Below, piece by piece: positions 36,920 to 45,991 of a DNA stretch of 64,000 nt (positions within the stretch are counted from its first letter, which is position 1; each line of letters begins with the position of its first letter). This DNA comes from Flammeovirgaceae bacterium 311. GTDB lineage: Bacteria > Bacteroidota > Bacteroidia > Cytophagales > Cyclobacteriaceae. The stretch spans positions 4,245,001-4,309,000 of the forward strand of contig CP004371.1 in assembly GCA_000597885.1 (NCBI GenBank), written 5' to 3'. A program made the translations under genes and the position numbers. The notes under the pieces were generated by a model. The model was given only the letters and a program-made list of their open reading frames with translations, made no database searches and was not told the origin of the DNA.

Positions 36920-37339
36920 ATGGCGCGTATTCTGGCTATTGACTATGGTGCCAAGCGGGTAGGCCTGGCTGTTACCGATCCTATGCAAATCATTGCCACT
37001 CCCCTGGATACGGTTCATAGTAAAGATCTGATGGAGTTCATCAAAAAATACATTCAACAGCAGGAAGTCGAAGCCTTTGTAGTAGGCATGCCTAAGCACC
37101 TGGATAGCAGCGATACCACTGCAACTGCCGGTGCAAAAGGATGTGTTACGCTCTTGCGTAAGCATTTTCCGCAGATTCCCGTACATTTGCACGACGAGCG
37201 CTTTACTTCCCGCATGGCCCAGCAATCTATACTGGCCGGCGGAGCAAAGAAAAAAGACCGGCAAAATAAGGAGCTGGTTGATAAAGTAAGTGCTGCCATT
37301 ATTTTACAATCATTTTTGGAAAGCAAAGCAATACGATGA
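36920..37339 (+). CDS. ruvX: Putative pre-16S rRNA nuclease / Holliday junction resolvase-like YqgF
   Basis: RNase H-fold protein of 139 residues. The start ILAIDYGAKRVGLAVTDP holds the first catalytic aspartate, VVGMPKHLDSS is the second family block, and HLHDERFTSRMAQ plus ELVDKVSAAIIL hold the later acidic residues. In E. coli YqgF is needed for maturing the 5' end of 16S rRNA; the Holliday resolvase name is historical. It overlaps def by four bases (ATGA at 37336-37339), so translation of the pair is probably coupled. Confidence 0.93.
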   Translation: MARILAIDYGAKRVGLAVTDPMQIIATPLDTVHSKDLMEFIKKYIQQQEVEAFVVGMPKHLDSSDTTATAGAKGCVTLLRKHFPQIPVHLHDERFTSRMAQQSILAGGAKKKDRQNKELVDKVSAAIILQSFLESKAIR

Positions 37340-37884
37340 TTTATCCCATAGTAGTATATGGCGATCCGGTGCTGAAGAAAAGGGCCGAAGATATAGAAAA
37401 AGACAGCCTGGATGTGAAAACACTGGCTGCCGATATGTTTGAAACCATGTATGCCGCCAGTGGAGTTGGTCTGGCAGCCCCGCAAATAGGCAAAAGCATC
37501 CGCATGTTTGTGGTAGATGGTGAGCCAATGGACGAGGAGCTAAAGGATTTCAAAAAGGTGTTCATCAATCCGGAAATTCTGGATGAGGAGGGTGAGGAGT
37601 GGGCTTTTGAAGAAGGCTGCCTGAGTATTCCCGGCATCAGGGCCGATGTGTTCCGGCCAGAAAAAGTACGCATCCGCTATTTTGATGAAGACTGGAACGA
37701 GCACGAAGAGGTGTACGAAGGTGTTGCCGCCCGTATTATTCAGCACGAGTACGATCATATAGAAGGAGTATTATTCACTGATTATTTAACCGGCCTGAAA
37801 AAGCGCCTGCTGCAGAGCAAACTGCAGAACATCAGCAAGGGCCAGGTTAAAACCGATTACAGAATTCAGATTCCTAAAAAATAA
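37336..37884 (+). CDS. def: Peptide deformylase
   Basis: Metalloenzyme that removes the formyl group from the initiator methionine of new proteins. All three family motifs are present: GVGLAAPQIG (motif 1), EEGCLSIPG with the metal cysteine (motif 2) and QHEYDHIEGVLF with the HEXXH metal histidines (motif 3). At 182 residues it is a normal type 1B-like enzyme with a helical C terminus. The ATG overlaps the ruvX stop. A fmt gene is not adjacent. Confidence 0.97.
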   Translation: MIYPIVVYGDPVLKKRAEDIEKDSLDVKTLAADMFETMYAASGVGLAAPQIGKSIRMFVVDGEPMDEELKDFKKVFINPEILDEEGEEWAFEEGCLSIPGIRADVFRPEKVRIRYFDEDWNEHEEVYEGVAARIIQHEYDHIEGVLFTDYLTGLKKRLLQSKLQNISKGQVKTDYRIQIPKK

Positions 37885-37939
37885 AGATGAAACAGTGCAG
37901 CCAGCCATATGGCTGATACCTGCAGGCTAAAATAGAATT

Positions 37940-39640
37940 ATGAAATTCAGATACTTAATCGGGTGTCTGCTGGTACTGGCGGGCTGTAAAACACAGTCAC
38001 AGTCACAAGCACCAGCAGACGCAGATGCAGATGTTCAGACCACTACAGCAACTGTCCCTCAGGCACAGGTGCGGAACGTTTTTGAAAGACCCAAACTGGT
38101 AGTGGGCGTGGTGGTAGACCAGATGCGCCCCGAGTACCTGTACCGCTTTGCAGACGATTTTACAGAAGGTGGCTTTAAACGCCTGATGCGGGAGGGCTAC
38201 ATAAACCACAACACGCATTACAATTACATACCCACCTATACCGGCCCGGGCCATGCCTCTGTTTACTCGGGTGCAACGCCGGCAACCCATGGCATCATAG
38301 GTAATTCCTGGTACAGCCGTGAATTAGCCAAATCGGTGTATTGCGTGGCAGATACCACCGCACAGGCAGTTGGCAGTAGTACTGGTGCGGCAGCATCGCC
38401 TCACCGCCTGCTGGTTACCAACCTGGCAGATGAGCTCAAACTGGCAACTAACCGCAGGGCTAAGGTGGTGGGGGTAAGTCTGAAAGATCGCAGCGCCGTT
38501 TTACCGGCCGGGCATATTCCGGATGGCGCCTATTGGTATGATGGCAGCAGTGGCAGCTTTATTACCAGCACCTACTACATGCAGCAGCTGCCTGCCTGGG
38601 CTTCCGATTTTAACAGCAGACAGCTGGCAGACCAGTACCTCGACAGTACCTGGACGCTGCTGATGCCGGAAGCAAATTACCGCAACAGCGGACCCGATGA
38701 TCAGCCTTATGAAAAGGTATTTAAAGGAAAAGAGACATCAACCTTTCCCTATGCCCTGGCTGAACTTAGAAAAGAAAACGGAAATTTCGGTCTGTTGAAC
38801 TATACCCCCTGGGGCAATACTATTGTAACAGATATAGCACTGGCAGCCCTGGAGGGCGAGGCAATGGGGCAGGACGAAACTGTAGACCTGCTGGCTGTAA
38901 GCTACTCTACCCCCGATATTGTTGGCCATAACTTTGGCCTTCGCTCCCGCGAACTGCATGACATATACCTGCGCCTGGACCGCGAAATAGCCCGCCTGCT
39001 GGAAGCGCTCGATGAGCAGGTTGGCCAGGGCAATTACCTGCTTTTCCTCACCGCCGATCATGCCGCAGCCGATGTGCCGCAGTTTCTGGTAAACGAACGA
39101 ATCCCTGCAGGCAACTATGCAGACAAACCCTTATTTGTTGGTTTGAATGAACGCCTGGAGCAACGGTTTAAGCAAGCCGGGCTGGTGGAGTATATTATCA
39201 ATGATCAGGTATACCTGAATCACGAAAAAATAACGAAGGCTGGCCTGGTACTGGCAGAAGTGCAGCAGGCCACAGTAGATTACCTGAATATGCAGCCTTA
39301 CATGGTAGATGCTTATACAGCGGGTAATATGCGGCAGCAGGAGTATTCTGGTGGCATAAGGCACCTGCTGCAGATGGGCTTTTACCGCCCCCGCTCCGGC
39401 GATGTGCTCTACCTGCTTAATCCTGCCTGGATGGAGGAGATGACCATTGCCACCACGCATGGCTCGGGCTATAATTACGATACCCACGTGCCCCTGATGT
39501 GGTACGGCTGGCAGATAGAGCAGGGCAACAGTTACAAACGCCAGACCATTACCGACATCGCTCCAACCGTATCGCACCTGCTGGGTATTGGTCTGCCCAA
39601 CGGCGCCACCGGCAACCCTATCATTGAGCTGGTGAAATAA
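37940..39640 (+). CDS. Alkaline-phosphatase-superfamily lipoprotein (PafA/phosphodiesterase type)
   Basis: The signal peptide ends in the lipobox L-A-G-C (Cys16), and a Gln/Ala/Asp-rich linker (about 17-45) leads to the catalytic domain. This begins VVGVVVDQMRPEYLYRF, with the first metal aspartate, and shows the nucleophile threonine in PTYTGPGHASVYSG, then YSTPDIVGHNFG, LTADHAA, and a late HGSGYNYDTHVPLMWYG block with further metal histidines. This is the type I phosphodiesterase/PafA group, which includes the Ca2+-independent phosphate-insensitive phosphatases of Bacteroidota. It should act in the periplasm or on the cell surface to free phosphate; whether mono- or diesters are preferred is not visible. 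It has 55 bases after def and ends at a strong terminator. Confidence 0.9.
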   Translation: MKFRYLIGCLLVLAGCKTQSQSQAPADADADVQTTTATVPQAQVRNVFERPKLVVGVVVDQMRPEYLYRFADDFTEGGFKRLMREGYINHNTHYNYIPTYTGPGHASVYSGATPATHGIIGNSWYSRELAKSVYCVADTTAQAVGSSTGAAASPHRLLVTNLADELKLATNRRAKVVGVSLKDRSAVLPAGHIPDGAYWYDGSSGSFITSTYYMQQLPAWASDFNSRQLADQYLDSTWTLLMPEANYRNSGPDDQPYEKVFKGKETSTFPYALAELRKENGNFGLLNYTPWGNTIVTDIALAALEGEAMGQDETVDLLAVSYSTPDIVGHNFGLRSRELHDIYLRLDREIARLLEALDEQVGQGNYLLFLTADHAAADVPQFLVNERIPAGNYADKPLFVGLNERLEQRFKQAGLVEYIINDQVYLNHEKITKAGLVLAEVQQATVDYLNMQPYMVDAYTAGNMRQQEYSGGIRHLLQMGFYRPRSGDVLYLLNPAWMEEMTIATTHGSGYNYDTHVPLMWYGWQIEQGNSYKRQTITDIAPTVSHLLGIGLPNGATGNPIIELVK

Positions 39641-39667
39641 AACATTCAAAGTATCAAGATAAAAGAA

Positions 39668-39700
39668 GAGCCCGGTTAGTCACCGGGCTCTCTTGTTTTT
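39668..39700. terminator. Terminator between phosphatase and AGCS symporter genes
   Basis: Perfect GAGCCCGGT / ACCGGGCTC stem (39668-39676, 39682-39690), loop TAGTC, followed by TCTTGTTTTT on the plus strand and by a T-rich stretch on the minus strand, so it may serve both convergent genes. Confidence 0.85.
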
Positions 39701-39705
39701 AATGC

Positions 39706-41277
39706 TTATGCAGATTTTGCTGCCTTCTTTTCAGGTACAACAGGCTTTGATGGCCTTTTATGGCCCTTTCCATTATCACCGTTTACCATCTCCAGGAAAT
39801 TATTCATTTCGCGTTTTACCACAGGAGCCAGGAAGTAGAGGCCTATCAGGTTAGGGAAGGCCATGGCGAAGATCATGGCATCAGAAAAGTCGGTTACGGC
39901 ACCCAGGTTCATGGCAGCACCAATCACGATAAAGATACAGAACATCAGCTTGTAGAGCAGTTCAGTTGTTTTGCTGCGGCCAAACAGGTAGGTCCAGGCT
40001 TTAAGGCCATAGTACGACCAGGAGATCATGGTAGAAAAGGCAAACATTACTACAGCCACCGATAGTACAATAGGGAACCATTCTATCACTGTGGCAAATG
40101 AAGAGGAGGTGAGGGCAATGCCATCGCCATCGGCAGCACTGTAGTTGCCGGTTACTATGATTACCAGGGCAGTCATGGTACACACTACTACAGTATCGAT
40201 AAAGGGCTCTAGGGAAGCCACAAAGCCTTCGGTAACAGGTATGCCGGTTTTTACGGTAGAGTGGGCAATGGCCGCAGAGCCAATGCCTGCTTCGTTAGAG
40301 AAGGCTGCCCGGCGAATGCCCTGGATCATGGCACCTACCACGCCACCAGCAACGGCTGTACCACTAAAGGCACCCTCGAAAATAGCCCCAAAGGCTTCCG
40401 GCAGCTGACTGAAATTAGCTCCTAACACCACCAGCGCACCCAGCACATAAACGCCGCACATCAGGGGAACAATCTTCTCGGTAACTTTTACAATGCTCTG
40501 GATGCCGCCCAGAATTACAATACCAACCAGCAGGGCCATGATAAGGCCAAAGATCCAGCTGTTGCCGGCAAAAAAAGAATCGCGAACCAGCGGCATGCTG
40601 ATAAACTGCTGTGCTGCCTGGTTTACCTGGAACATATTACCGCCACCCAGCGAACCGCCTATGCACATAATAGAAAAGAACACTGCCAGGAACTTGCCCA
40701 GCCCGCCGAGGCCTCTTTCTGCAAACCCATGTTTGAGGTAATACATGGGGCCGCCGTTTACGGTACCATCCGGCTCAATCTCGCGGTATTTAACGGCAAG
40801 CGTACACTCTGTAAATTTGGATGACATGCCCAGAAAACCCGCCAGCACCATCCAGATAGTGGCGCCCGGACCCCCAACAGAAATAGCAATGGCAACGCCG
40901 GCAATATTACCCAGGCCTACCGTGCCGCTTAGTGCGGCCGAAAGCGCCTGGAAATGGGTTACCTGGCCCGGATCGTCGGGTTTGGTATAGGTGCCTTTAA
41001 CAATCTCCAGAGATCTGGCAAAGCCCCTTACATTGATAAACTTTAGATAAAAGGTAAAGAAGATTGCCCCTACCAGTAACCAGATCAGGATAAAGGGAAC
41101 TGCAATGCCATCGGCGATCTGGATGGGGTAAAAAACAAAGTCGGAGATCGCCTGTGTTGCAGGCGCCACCGACTCGTTTATTCTTTCATCTATGCTTAAT
41201 TCCCGTGCTTCCTGCGCGTTTGCGGTAACTGCAAACAAGCTTAGCACGGATAGTAGTAGCAGGCTCTTTATCCTCAT
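39706..41277 (-). CDS. Alanine/glycine:cation symporter (AGCS) family
   Basis: Inner-membrane amino-acid symporter of 523 residues, driven by Na+ or H+. The family signature [16 protein letters not shown] and the segment [20 protein letters not shown] are present, along with about eleven helices. The N terminus is unusual for a transporter: a signal peptide with a likely A-N-A-Q cleavage site (about residue 22), then a 30-residue periplasmic segment before the first true helix. The C-terminal 30 residues are Lys- and Pro-rich. Directly before the ATG lies an 8-bp inverted repeat. Alanine or glycine is the usual substrate in the family. Confidence 0.92.
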   Translation of the reverse strand: MRIKSLLLLSVLSLFAVTANAQEARELSIDERINESVAPATQAISDFVFYPIQIADGIAVPFILIWLLVGAIFFTFYLKFINVRGFARSLEIVKGTYTKPDDPGQVTHFQALSAALSGTVGLGNIAGVAIAISVGGPGATIWMVLAGFLGMSSKFTECTLAVKYREIEPDGTVNGGPMYYLKHGFAERGLGGLGKFLAVFFSIMCIGGSLGGGNMFQVNQAAQQFISMPLVRDSFFAGNSWIFGLIMALLVGIVILGGIQSIVKVTEKIVPLMCGVYVLGALVVLGANFSQLPEAFGAIFEGAFSGTAVAGGVVGAMIQGIRRAAFSNEAGIGSAAIAHSTVKTGIPVTEGFVASLEPFIDTVVVCTMTALVIIVTGNYSAADGDGIALTSSSFATVIEWFPIVLSVAVVMFAFSTMISWSYYGLKAWTYLFGRSKTTELLYKLMFCIFIVIGAAMNLGAVTDFSDAMIFAMAFPNLIGLYFLAPVVKREMNNFLEMVNGDNGKGHKRPSKPVVPEKKAAKSA

Positions 41278-41281
41278 GGTA

Positions 41282-41306
41282 CCGTTATTTTAAAAAGGAA
41301 TAACGG
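41282..41306 (-). promoter_or_regulatory. Inverted repeat in the AGCS symporter leader
   Basis: CCGTTATT (41282-41289) and AATAACGG (41299-41306) are perfect reverse complements with a 9-base centre, four bases before the ATG. It would make a leader hairpin or an operator. Confidence 0.4.
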
Positions 41307-41349
41307 CTAAAATAGTAATTATTTAAGATAAACAGCCTTTTTGGGAGGC

Positions 41350-42264
41350 TTATTCCTGCTCCTGAAGCTGTTTTATCTGCCGGGATACAATGGCAATTCC
41401 CTCTTCAAAACTGTGGGGTTCGTAGCCAAGTTTTGTACGTGCCTTGTCAATGATAAAGCCTGTTTTAGGTGGGCGCAGGGCAGGCTGGGTAAAGGTAGTG
41501 CTGTCGGCGCGCGTCATCAGGCTTTTATCGAGGCCAAAATAATCGGCCGTCATCACTGCCATCTGGTAAGGCGATAAAAAGTCTTTACCTGCAATATGCC
41601 AGATGCCTTCGGCCCTTTGTCTGGCAATCAGCAGGCATCCCATGGCAAGATCTTCGGCCAGGGTTGGGCTGCGCCACTGGTCATCTACCACTTTAATGGG
41701 TTTGCCTTGTTCCAGGCTGTTCTTTACCCACAGAATAATATTGGAGCGGCTCAGGCTGTTGGTAATGCCGTACACCAGCACGGTGCGGGCAATGGCCCAG
41801 GGGGTTTGGCATCGCTGCACCAGCTTTTCGGCCTCCAGCTTACTCTCTCCATAATAGTTAACTGGTGCGGGTGTTGCCTCCTCATCATAAGGGCCAGCTT
41901 CGCCATCAAAAATAAAGTCTGTTGATACGTGCAGCAGAAAGGCACCTGTTTGTTCTGCAGCTGCTACCAGGTGCTGTACGGCTTCTACATTAGCGCGCCA
42001 GCAATCTTCGCGGTTTTGCTCACACTGGTCCACATGTGTCATGGCAGCTGTATGCAGAATTACATCTGGTTTAAAGGCAGCAATGGTTTCAAACACCTGG
42101 TGCCGGTCTTCTATATTAAGGCTTTGGTAGGCAATGGATGTTTCTGGCAGCCGGTTTTCTCCGCGGGAGGTTGCTAGTACGTTCCAGTAGCTGTCTCCTT
42201 CCAGCTGGGCAATCAGTTTTTGTCCCAGTAGGCCATTGGCACCGGTTATCAGTATTTTTTTCAT
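41350..42264 (-). CDS. RmlD-like NAD(P)-dependent sugar reductase (extended SDR)
   Basis: The 304-residue protein starts with the Rossmann loop ITGANGLLGQKL and has the RmlD pattern: HTAAMTHVDQCEQN, VSTDFIFDGEAGPYDEE, and the active-site tyrosine-lysine pair in YYGESKLEAE. The family reduces dTDP-4-keto-rhamnose, but many Bacteroidota members stand outside rhamnose clusters and have unknown substrates; here no rmlA, rmlB or rmlC is adjacent. Its ATG overlaps the stop of the upstream lipoprotein cyclophilin gene by four bases, so these genes are coupled in translation. Confidence 0.88.
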   Translation of the reverse strand: MKKILITGANGLLGQKLIAQLEGDSYWNVLATSRGENRLPETSIAYQSLNIEDRHQVFETIAAFKPDVILHTAAMTHVDQCEQNREDCWRANVEAVQHLVAAAEQTGAFLLHVSTDFIFDGEAGPYDEEATPAPVNYYGESKLEAEKLVQRCQTPWAIARTVLVYGITNSLSRSNIILWVKNSLEQGKPIKVVDDQWRSPTLAEDLAMGCLLIARQRAEGIWHIAGKDFLSPYQMAVMTADYFGLDKSLMTRADSTTFTQPALRPPKTGFIIDKARTKLGYEPHSFEEGIAIVSRQIKQLQEQE

Positions 42265-43118
42265 TTCTTTTCTGCTGGATAATAATTGCTGTAGCGCTTT
42301 CTTAACTCTTTTTTGCTCACTTCTTCTACCTTAACCGTCATGTAAACATCATCTACAGGACGATCGGCGGCGCCAGTCACTACATTGGCGATAGAATCTA
42401 TCACAGGCATTCCTTCTACTACGCGTCCAAAAACAGTATAGTCACGATCCAGGTGGGGGGCGCCGCCAATGGTTGTATACGCCTGGCGCTGTTGCTCGGT
42501 TAGGGTATAATCTGGCTGCGGACCAAATTCTTTTTCGATCATGGCATCTGATCCTTCAATTTTCTCCTGAATGGCGGCATAATTACCCTGTTGCTGCAGC
42601 TGAATGATCTCCTTACGCAGGTTGGCATATTCCTCTTTGCCTAAAAGCCTGCGGAAAAGATCCTGCTTTTGCTGAGTGCGGCGGTTAAACATCATAGCAT
42701 TAAGCTCTTCCTCGGTAAAGGTGCGCCCCTGGATAATGTAGAACTGGCTGCCGCTGCTCTCTTTTTTAGGGTTTACCTGATCGGCCTGCCGTGCGGCAGC
42801 CAGGGAGCCCTTTTCATGAATAAGCGTATCATTGAATTCGGCAGGAATGGTATATTCGACAGGGGTTTCTCCCGGCGTTTTGGCATTCACATCACCCGCC
42901 TGGATCATAAAATCTTTGATAACACGGTGAAAGGTGGTGCTGTCGTATGCACCGCTCCGGGCTAGCTTAATAAAGTTCTCTTTGTGCTGCGGGGTAGCAT
43001 CATACAGGATCGCTTTCATGTTGCCGAAGCGGGTCTGAAAGGTGATCAGATAATCTTTTTCGGTGGCACAGGAGGAAATTAGAAAGAGGCAGAGTGAAAA
43101 TATAAAGAACCTTTTCAT
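42261..43118 (-). CDS. Lipoprotein peptidyl-prolyl isomerase, cyclophilin type
   Basis: Proline isomerase in the periplasm, anchored by a lipobox I-S-S-C at the end of a short signal peptide. Cyclophilin motifs FHRVIKDFMIQAGD and GSQFYIIQG are on the left, and DYTVFGRVVEGM on the right. Between them an inserted helical stretch of about 80 residues (about 125-205), rich in Gln, Arg and Glu, splits the domain; this is common in Bacteroidota forms. The start is the ATG at 43118 (MKRFFIFSL); a further 13 codons upstream are open but do not fit the signal peptide. It overlaps the RmlD-like gene by four bases. An array of heptamer repeats stands about 50 bases upstream. Confidence 0.9.
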   Translation of the reverse strand: MKRFFIFSLCLFLISSCATEKDYLITFQTRFGNMKAILYDATPQHKENFIKLARSGAYDSTTFHRVIKDFMIQAGDVNAKTPGETPVEYTIPAEFNDTLIHEKGSLAAARQADQVNPKKESSGSQFYIIQGRTFTEEELNAMMFNRRTQQKQDLFRRLLGKEEYANLRKEIIQLQQQGNYAAIQEKIEGSDAMIEKEFGPQPDYTLTEQQRQAYTTIGGAPHLDRDYTVFGRVVEGMPVIDSIANVVTGAADRPVDDVYMTVKVEEVSKKELRKRYSNYYPAEKK

Positions 43119-43170
43119 GCAAGAGCTTTTAGACATTAAGGCTGGAAAAATACGCAAATCTTTTAAAAAG

Positions 43171-43231
43171 TATTGAGTATTGAGTATTGAGTATTGAGTA
43201 TTGAGTATTGAGTATTGAGTATTGAGTATTG
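43171..43231. repeat. Heptanucleotide tandem repeat (TATTGAG)n
   Basis: Eight full copies and five further bases of TATTGAG run without a mismatch over 61 bases. The array lies between the cyclophilin gene and the phytol/dolichol kinase-like gene, outside coding sequence. Perfect repeats of this size are prone to slippage. Confidence 0.95.
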
Positions 43232-43276
43232 GTTTCCTTGAATGAAAAGTTTCTATCTAGTTCATTCACTCATTTC

Positions 43277-44020
43277 TTAATTAATGAGCCAGTAAGCAGT
43301 TCCGGCGGCTGCTAGCTGTATGGTGAGGTTATCGAGACCATGCGTGCTGATGGCTTCAATACCCGTGGCGGCCAATGCTATTAACAGGGCATAGGGCAGT
43401 GCTGTTTCAATAGCTAATCCCTGCGCCTGCAGACCCATAAAGGCTACAGCCGCACTCACTACAAATACGGCAGCAGAACCTTCCAGGCTGCGGGTAGCAG
43501 CTACGCCGGCCATGGAGGGTACTCTGTAGCGGTGTTTGCCCCAGCGGCTTCCTACGGGTTCCCCCACTGCATCGCCCCAGCCACCTACCAGGTAACCAAT
43601 AGCTGCCCATTCTAGAAAGAACAGGTTGGCCAGTACACCCCCCGCTGCCGTAGTGAGCAGCGGAATCAGGATAAAAAGTTTTTCTTTTGGTGCATCCGAG
43701 GGGCGGGCCAGGGCCAGGTAAAAGGGACTGCTCTCGCCTTTATAAACGGCCCAAAGCACCAGCAGGCTAATGGCAGTGCCAAACACCACCACCACCGGCA
43801 GCGCCCATACCAGCTGCAGCACACCTGCAGCGGTAAAGATCAGGAAATGAAAAAGCTTGCGTGTATAGCCAACCCGCCACTTCTTTTGTACCCGCAGCCA
43901 GCCTGCCAGCCAGCCTACAGCTGCGCCGTAGAGCAAAGCAGCAGGAAAAAGGAAAAGCCAGAGCTCCGCAGAAGGCCAGGCACGTTCAATAAAATAGTAG
44001 AGATGCTCGCTCAGGCTCAT
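43277..44020 (-). CDS. Phytol/dolichol-kinase-like integral membrane protein
   Basis: Polytopic membrane protein of 247 residues with about seven helices. It shows the pattern of the SEC59/DGK1/VTE5 group of CTP-dependent lipid kinases: the cytoplasmic RKLFHFLIF block, then GWGDAVGEPVGSRWGKHR and the end pattern TRSLEGSAAVF. It is also related to the CdsA phosphatidate cytidylyltransferase fold. A polyprenol, phytol or diacylglycerol-like substrate is probable from the family but not defined. It begins four bases after hemC stops, on the same strand. Its stop is followed by a TGAGTGA-type short repeat sequence. Confidence 0.8.
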   Translation of the reverse strand: MSLSEHLYYFIERAWPSAELWLFLFPAALLYGAAVGWLAGWLRVQKKWRVGYTRKLFHFLIFTAAGVLQLVWALPVVVVFGTAISLLVLWAVYKGESSPFYLALARPSDAPKEKLFILIPLLTTAAGGVLANLFFLEWAAIGYLVGGWGDAVGEPVGSRWGKHRYRVPSMAGVAATRSLEGSAAVFVVSAAVAFMGLQAQGLAIETALPYALLIALAATGIEAISTHGLDNLTIQLAAAGTAYWLIN

Positions 44021-44024
44021 GCCA

Positions 44025-44957
44025 CTAATGCGCCATTTGCCCCCTGATCTGTTTCAGGATTCTTTCGCCGCCTGCCTCCAGTACCTGTTCAGCCAGCTCG
44101 GTGCCAAGCCGGTCTGCCTCGGTGGCCGGGCCGGTAACTGTTATGTCAATCCTTTCCTGCCCGTTGAGGCTGATAACGCCTCCACGAATGCTGATATTGC
44201 CATTTTCCAGCTGCGCCAGCGCATAGACCGGTACGCTACAGCCTCCCTGCAGGCGGCGTAGGTAAGCACGCTCGGCAAGCAGTCGCTTTTCGGTATGGGG
44301 GTGGTTGATCAGTTCACGAATGCGTTCGCGCTTCTGCTCATCCAGTTGCCCATGTACTTCTATGGCTACACTGCCCTGGCCTACCGGAGGTATAAACTCA
44401 TCCATGGGTAGGTGCCGCACAATCATGCTTTCATAGCCCATGCGGTGCACACCGGCGTAGGCCAGCAGCAGGGCATCGCAGTCGCCCTCTTCCATTTTTC
44501 GGATGCGGGTTTGCAGATTGCCGCGTACCGATACCGGCGTGGCATGCGGATAATATTTTTTGAGGGTGGCTACCCGGCGGGTAGAGGAGGTGCCCAGCCG
44601 CAGTGGCTTGTCGGGATTGTCCAGCTCCAGGTCGCTGCGGTGGCTGATGATCACATCATTTTCTTTTTCCCGCTCGGTAAAGGCAATCAGCGAAAAACCA
44701 TTGGGGAGCTCCGACTGCATGTCTTTGGCGCTGTGTACGGCAATATCTATGTTGCCGCTGGCCAGCTGCTCCTCAATCTCTTCAGTAAAAACACCTTTGC
44801 TGCCAATTTTAGCAATGGATACATCCAGAATTTTATCGCCCCGGGTATCTATGGTAACCAGTTCTGTTTCTATGTCGCCTGCCTTTAATAGGTCGGCAAC
44901 ATAATAGGCCTGCCAAAGGGCTAAACGGCTGCCACGGGTTCCTATTTTTATTTTCAT
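44025..44957 (-). CDS. hemC: Hydroxymethylbilane synthase (porphobilinogen deaminase)
   Basis: Joins four porphobilinogens to hydroxymethylbilane in tetrapyrrole synthesis. The start KIKIGTRGSRLALWQAYYV, the DKILDVSIAKIGSKGVFTEE block, the arginine-rich RRVATLKKYYPHAT segment and the dipyrromethane cofactor cysteine in LQGGCSVPVYA are all seen; 310 residues is the normal length. No hemD gene follows, as found in many other phyla; instead the phytol/dolichol kinase-like gene follows four bases later. hemH is 20 kb away. Confidence 0.97.
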   Translation of the reverse strand: MKIKIGTRGSRLALWQAYYVADLLKAGDIETELVTIDTRGDKILDVSIAKIGSKGVFTEEIEEQLASGNIDIAVHSAKDMQSELPNGFSLIAFTEREKENDVIISHRSDLELDNPDKPLRLGTSSTRRVATLKKYYPHATPVSVRGNLQTRIRKMEEGDCDALLLAYAGVHRMGYESMIVRHLPMDEFIPPVGQGSVAIEVHGQLDEQKRERIRELINHPHTEKRLLAERAYLRRLQGGCSVPVYALAQLENGNISIRGGVISLNGQERIDITVTGPATEADRLGTELAEQVLEAGGERILKQIRGQMAH

Positions 44958-45027
44958 GTGCGTGAATACTATATATAAAACATCAGAAATAAATGGGAGG
45001 CATTGGAATTAAGCCGGGGTCTTGATG

Positions 45028-45073
45028 CCTCATACCGCAGCGGCGGACCGCCTCATACCCCACACCTCATGCC
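45028..45073. repeat. Degenerate short repeats CCTCATACC between hemC and rimK
   Basis: CCTCATACC at 45028-45036 and 45051-45059 and CCTCATGCC at 45065-45073, with a GGCGG-A-CCGCC mini-hairpin (45042-45052) between the first two. The GC-rich repeat follows the rimK stop. Confidence 0.6.
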
Positions 45074-45076
45074 CCA

Positions 45077-45991
45077 TTAAGCATCTGTAGGTGATTTTTT
45101 TCTTTTTTTAGGCTCCAGCCCTCTTTCCCGCTCTATGAATCTGATCACTTTTGCGGCTATATCCAGACCGGTTGCCTGTTCTATGCCTTCCAGGCCAGGA
45201 GAGGAATTTACCTCCAGGATCAGCGGGCCGCGGTTAGACTGCAGCATGTCTACGCCGGCAATGCTTAAACCCATGGCTTTGGCGGCCGTTAAGGCTGCTG
45301 TTTTTTCTTCGCGGCTTAATTTATAAACTGCAGCGCTGCCACCCCGGTGCAGGTTGGAGCGAAATTCGCCCTCCTTGCCCTGCCGGCGCATGGCACCCAC
45401 TACCTCGTTGTCAATCACGAACGCACGGATATCGGCAGCCTTGGCTTCCTTGATAAACTCCTGCACAATTACGCGTGCTTTCAGGTTATGAAAGGCCTCA
45501 ATTACTGATTGTGCAGCTTTGCGGGTTTCGGCCAGTACAACCCCCAGGCCCTGGGTGCCCTCCAGCAGTTTGATTACCAGGGGTGCGCCGCCTACGGCTT
45601 CGATCAGGTATTTATCTTCGCGGCTGTAGTTGGTAAAGGCTGTTTTGGGTAAGCCTACCCCGGAGCGGGCTAAAATCTGCATGCTGCGCAGCTTGTCTCT
45701 GGAGCGTACAATAGCCTGCGATTTTGTGGTGGTGAATACATTCATCATTTCAAACTGGCGCACCACGGCAGAGCCGTAAAATGTAACAGAAGCTCCAATG
45801 CGGGGAATTACTGCATCTATATTTTTGATGAGCTCGCCTTTATAATGTAGTACAGGATTGCTTTGTTCTATGATAATATCGCAGCGCAGGTGGTCCAGTA
45901 CCCGACATTCATGACCACGTTGCCGTGCAGCCTCTACCAACCGTTTGGTGGAGTAGAGGTTGGCATTGCGGGAGAGAACGGCTATGTTCAT
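45077..45991 (-). CDS. rimK: RimK-type glutamate ligase (ribosomal protein S6 modification)
   Basis: ATP-grasp ligase of 304 residues. The start [27 protein letters not shown] is typical of RimK, as are [19 protein letters not shown] in the nucleotide-binding lobe and [17 protein letters not shown] in the metal-binding lobe. RimK adds glutamates to the C terminus of ribosomal protein S6 in E. coli. It overlaps the upstream RimB-type gene by four bases (45988-45991). The C-terminal Lys/Arg-rich tail [10 protein letters not shown] is probably free. Confidence 0.95.
   Translation of the reverse strand: MNIAVLSRNANLYSTKRLVEAARQRGHECRVLDHLRCDIIIEQSNPVLHYKGELIKNIDAVIPRIGASVTFYGSAVVRQFEMMNVFTTTKSQAIVRSRDKLRSMQILARSGVGLPKTAFTNYSREDKYLIEAVGGAPLVIKLLEGTQGLGVVLAETRKAAQSVIEAFHNLKARVIVQEFIKEAKAADIRAFVIDNEVVGAMRRQGKEGEFRSNLHRGGSAAVYKLSREEKTAALTAAKAMGLSIAGVDMLQSNRGPLILEVNSSPGLEGIEQATGLDIAAKVIRFIERERGLEPKKRKKSPTDA

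Noticed and set aside
43171-43231. Heptamer array as a CRISPR
   Set aside because: Unit is only 7 bases, with no spacers and no cas genes nearby.
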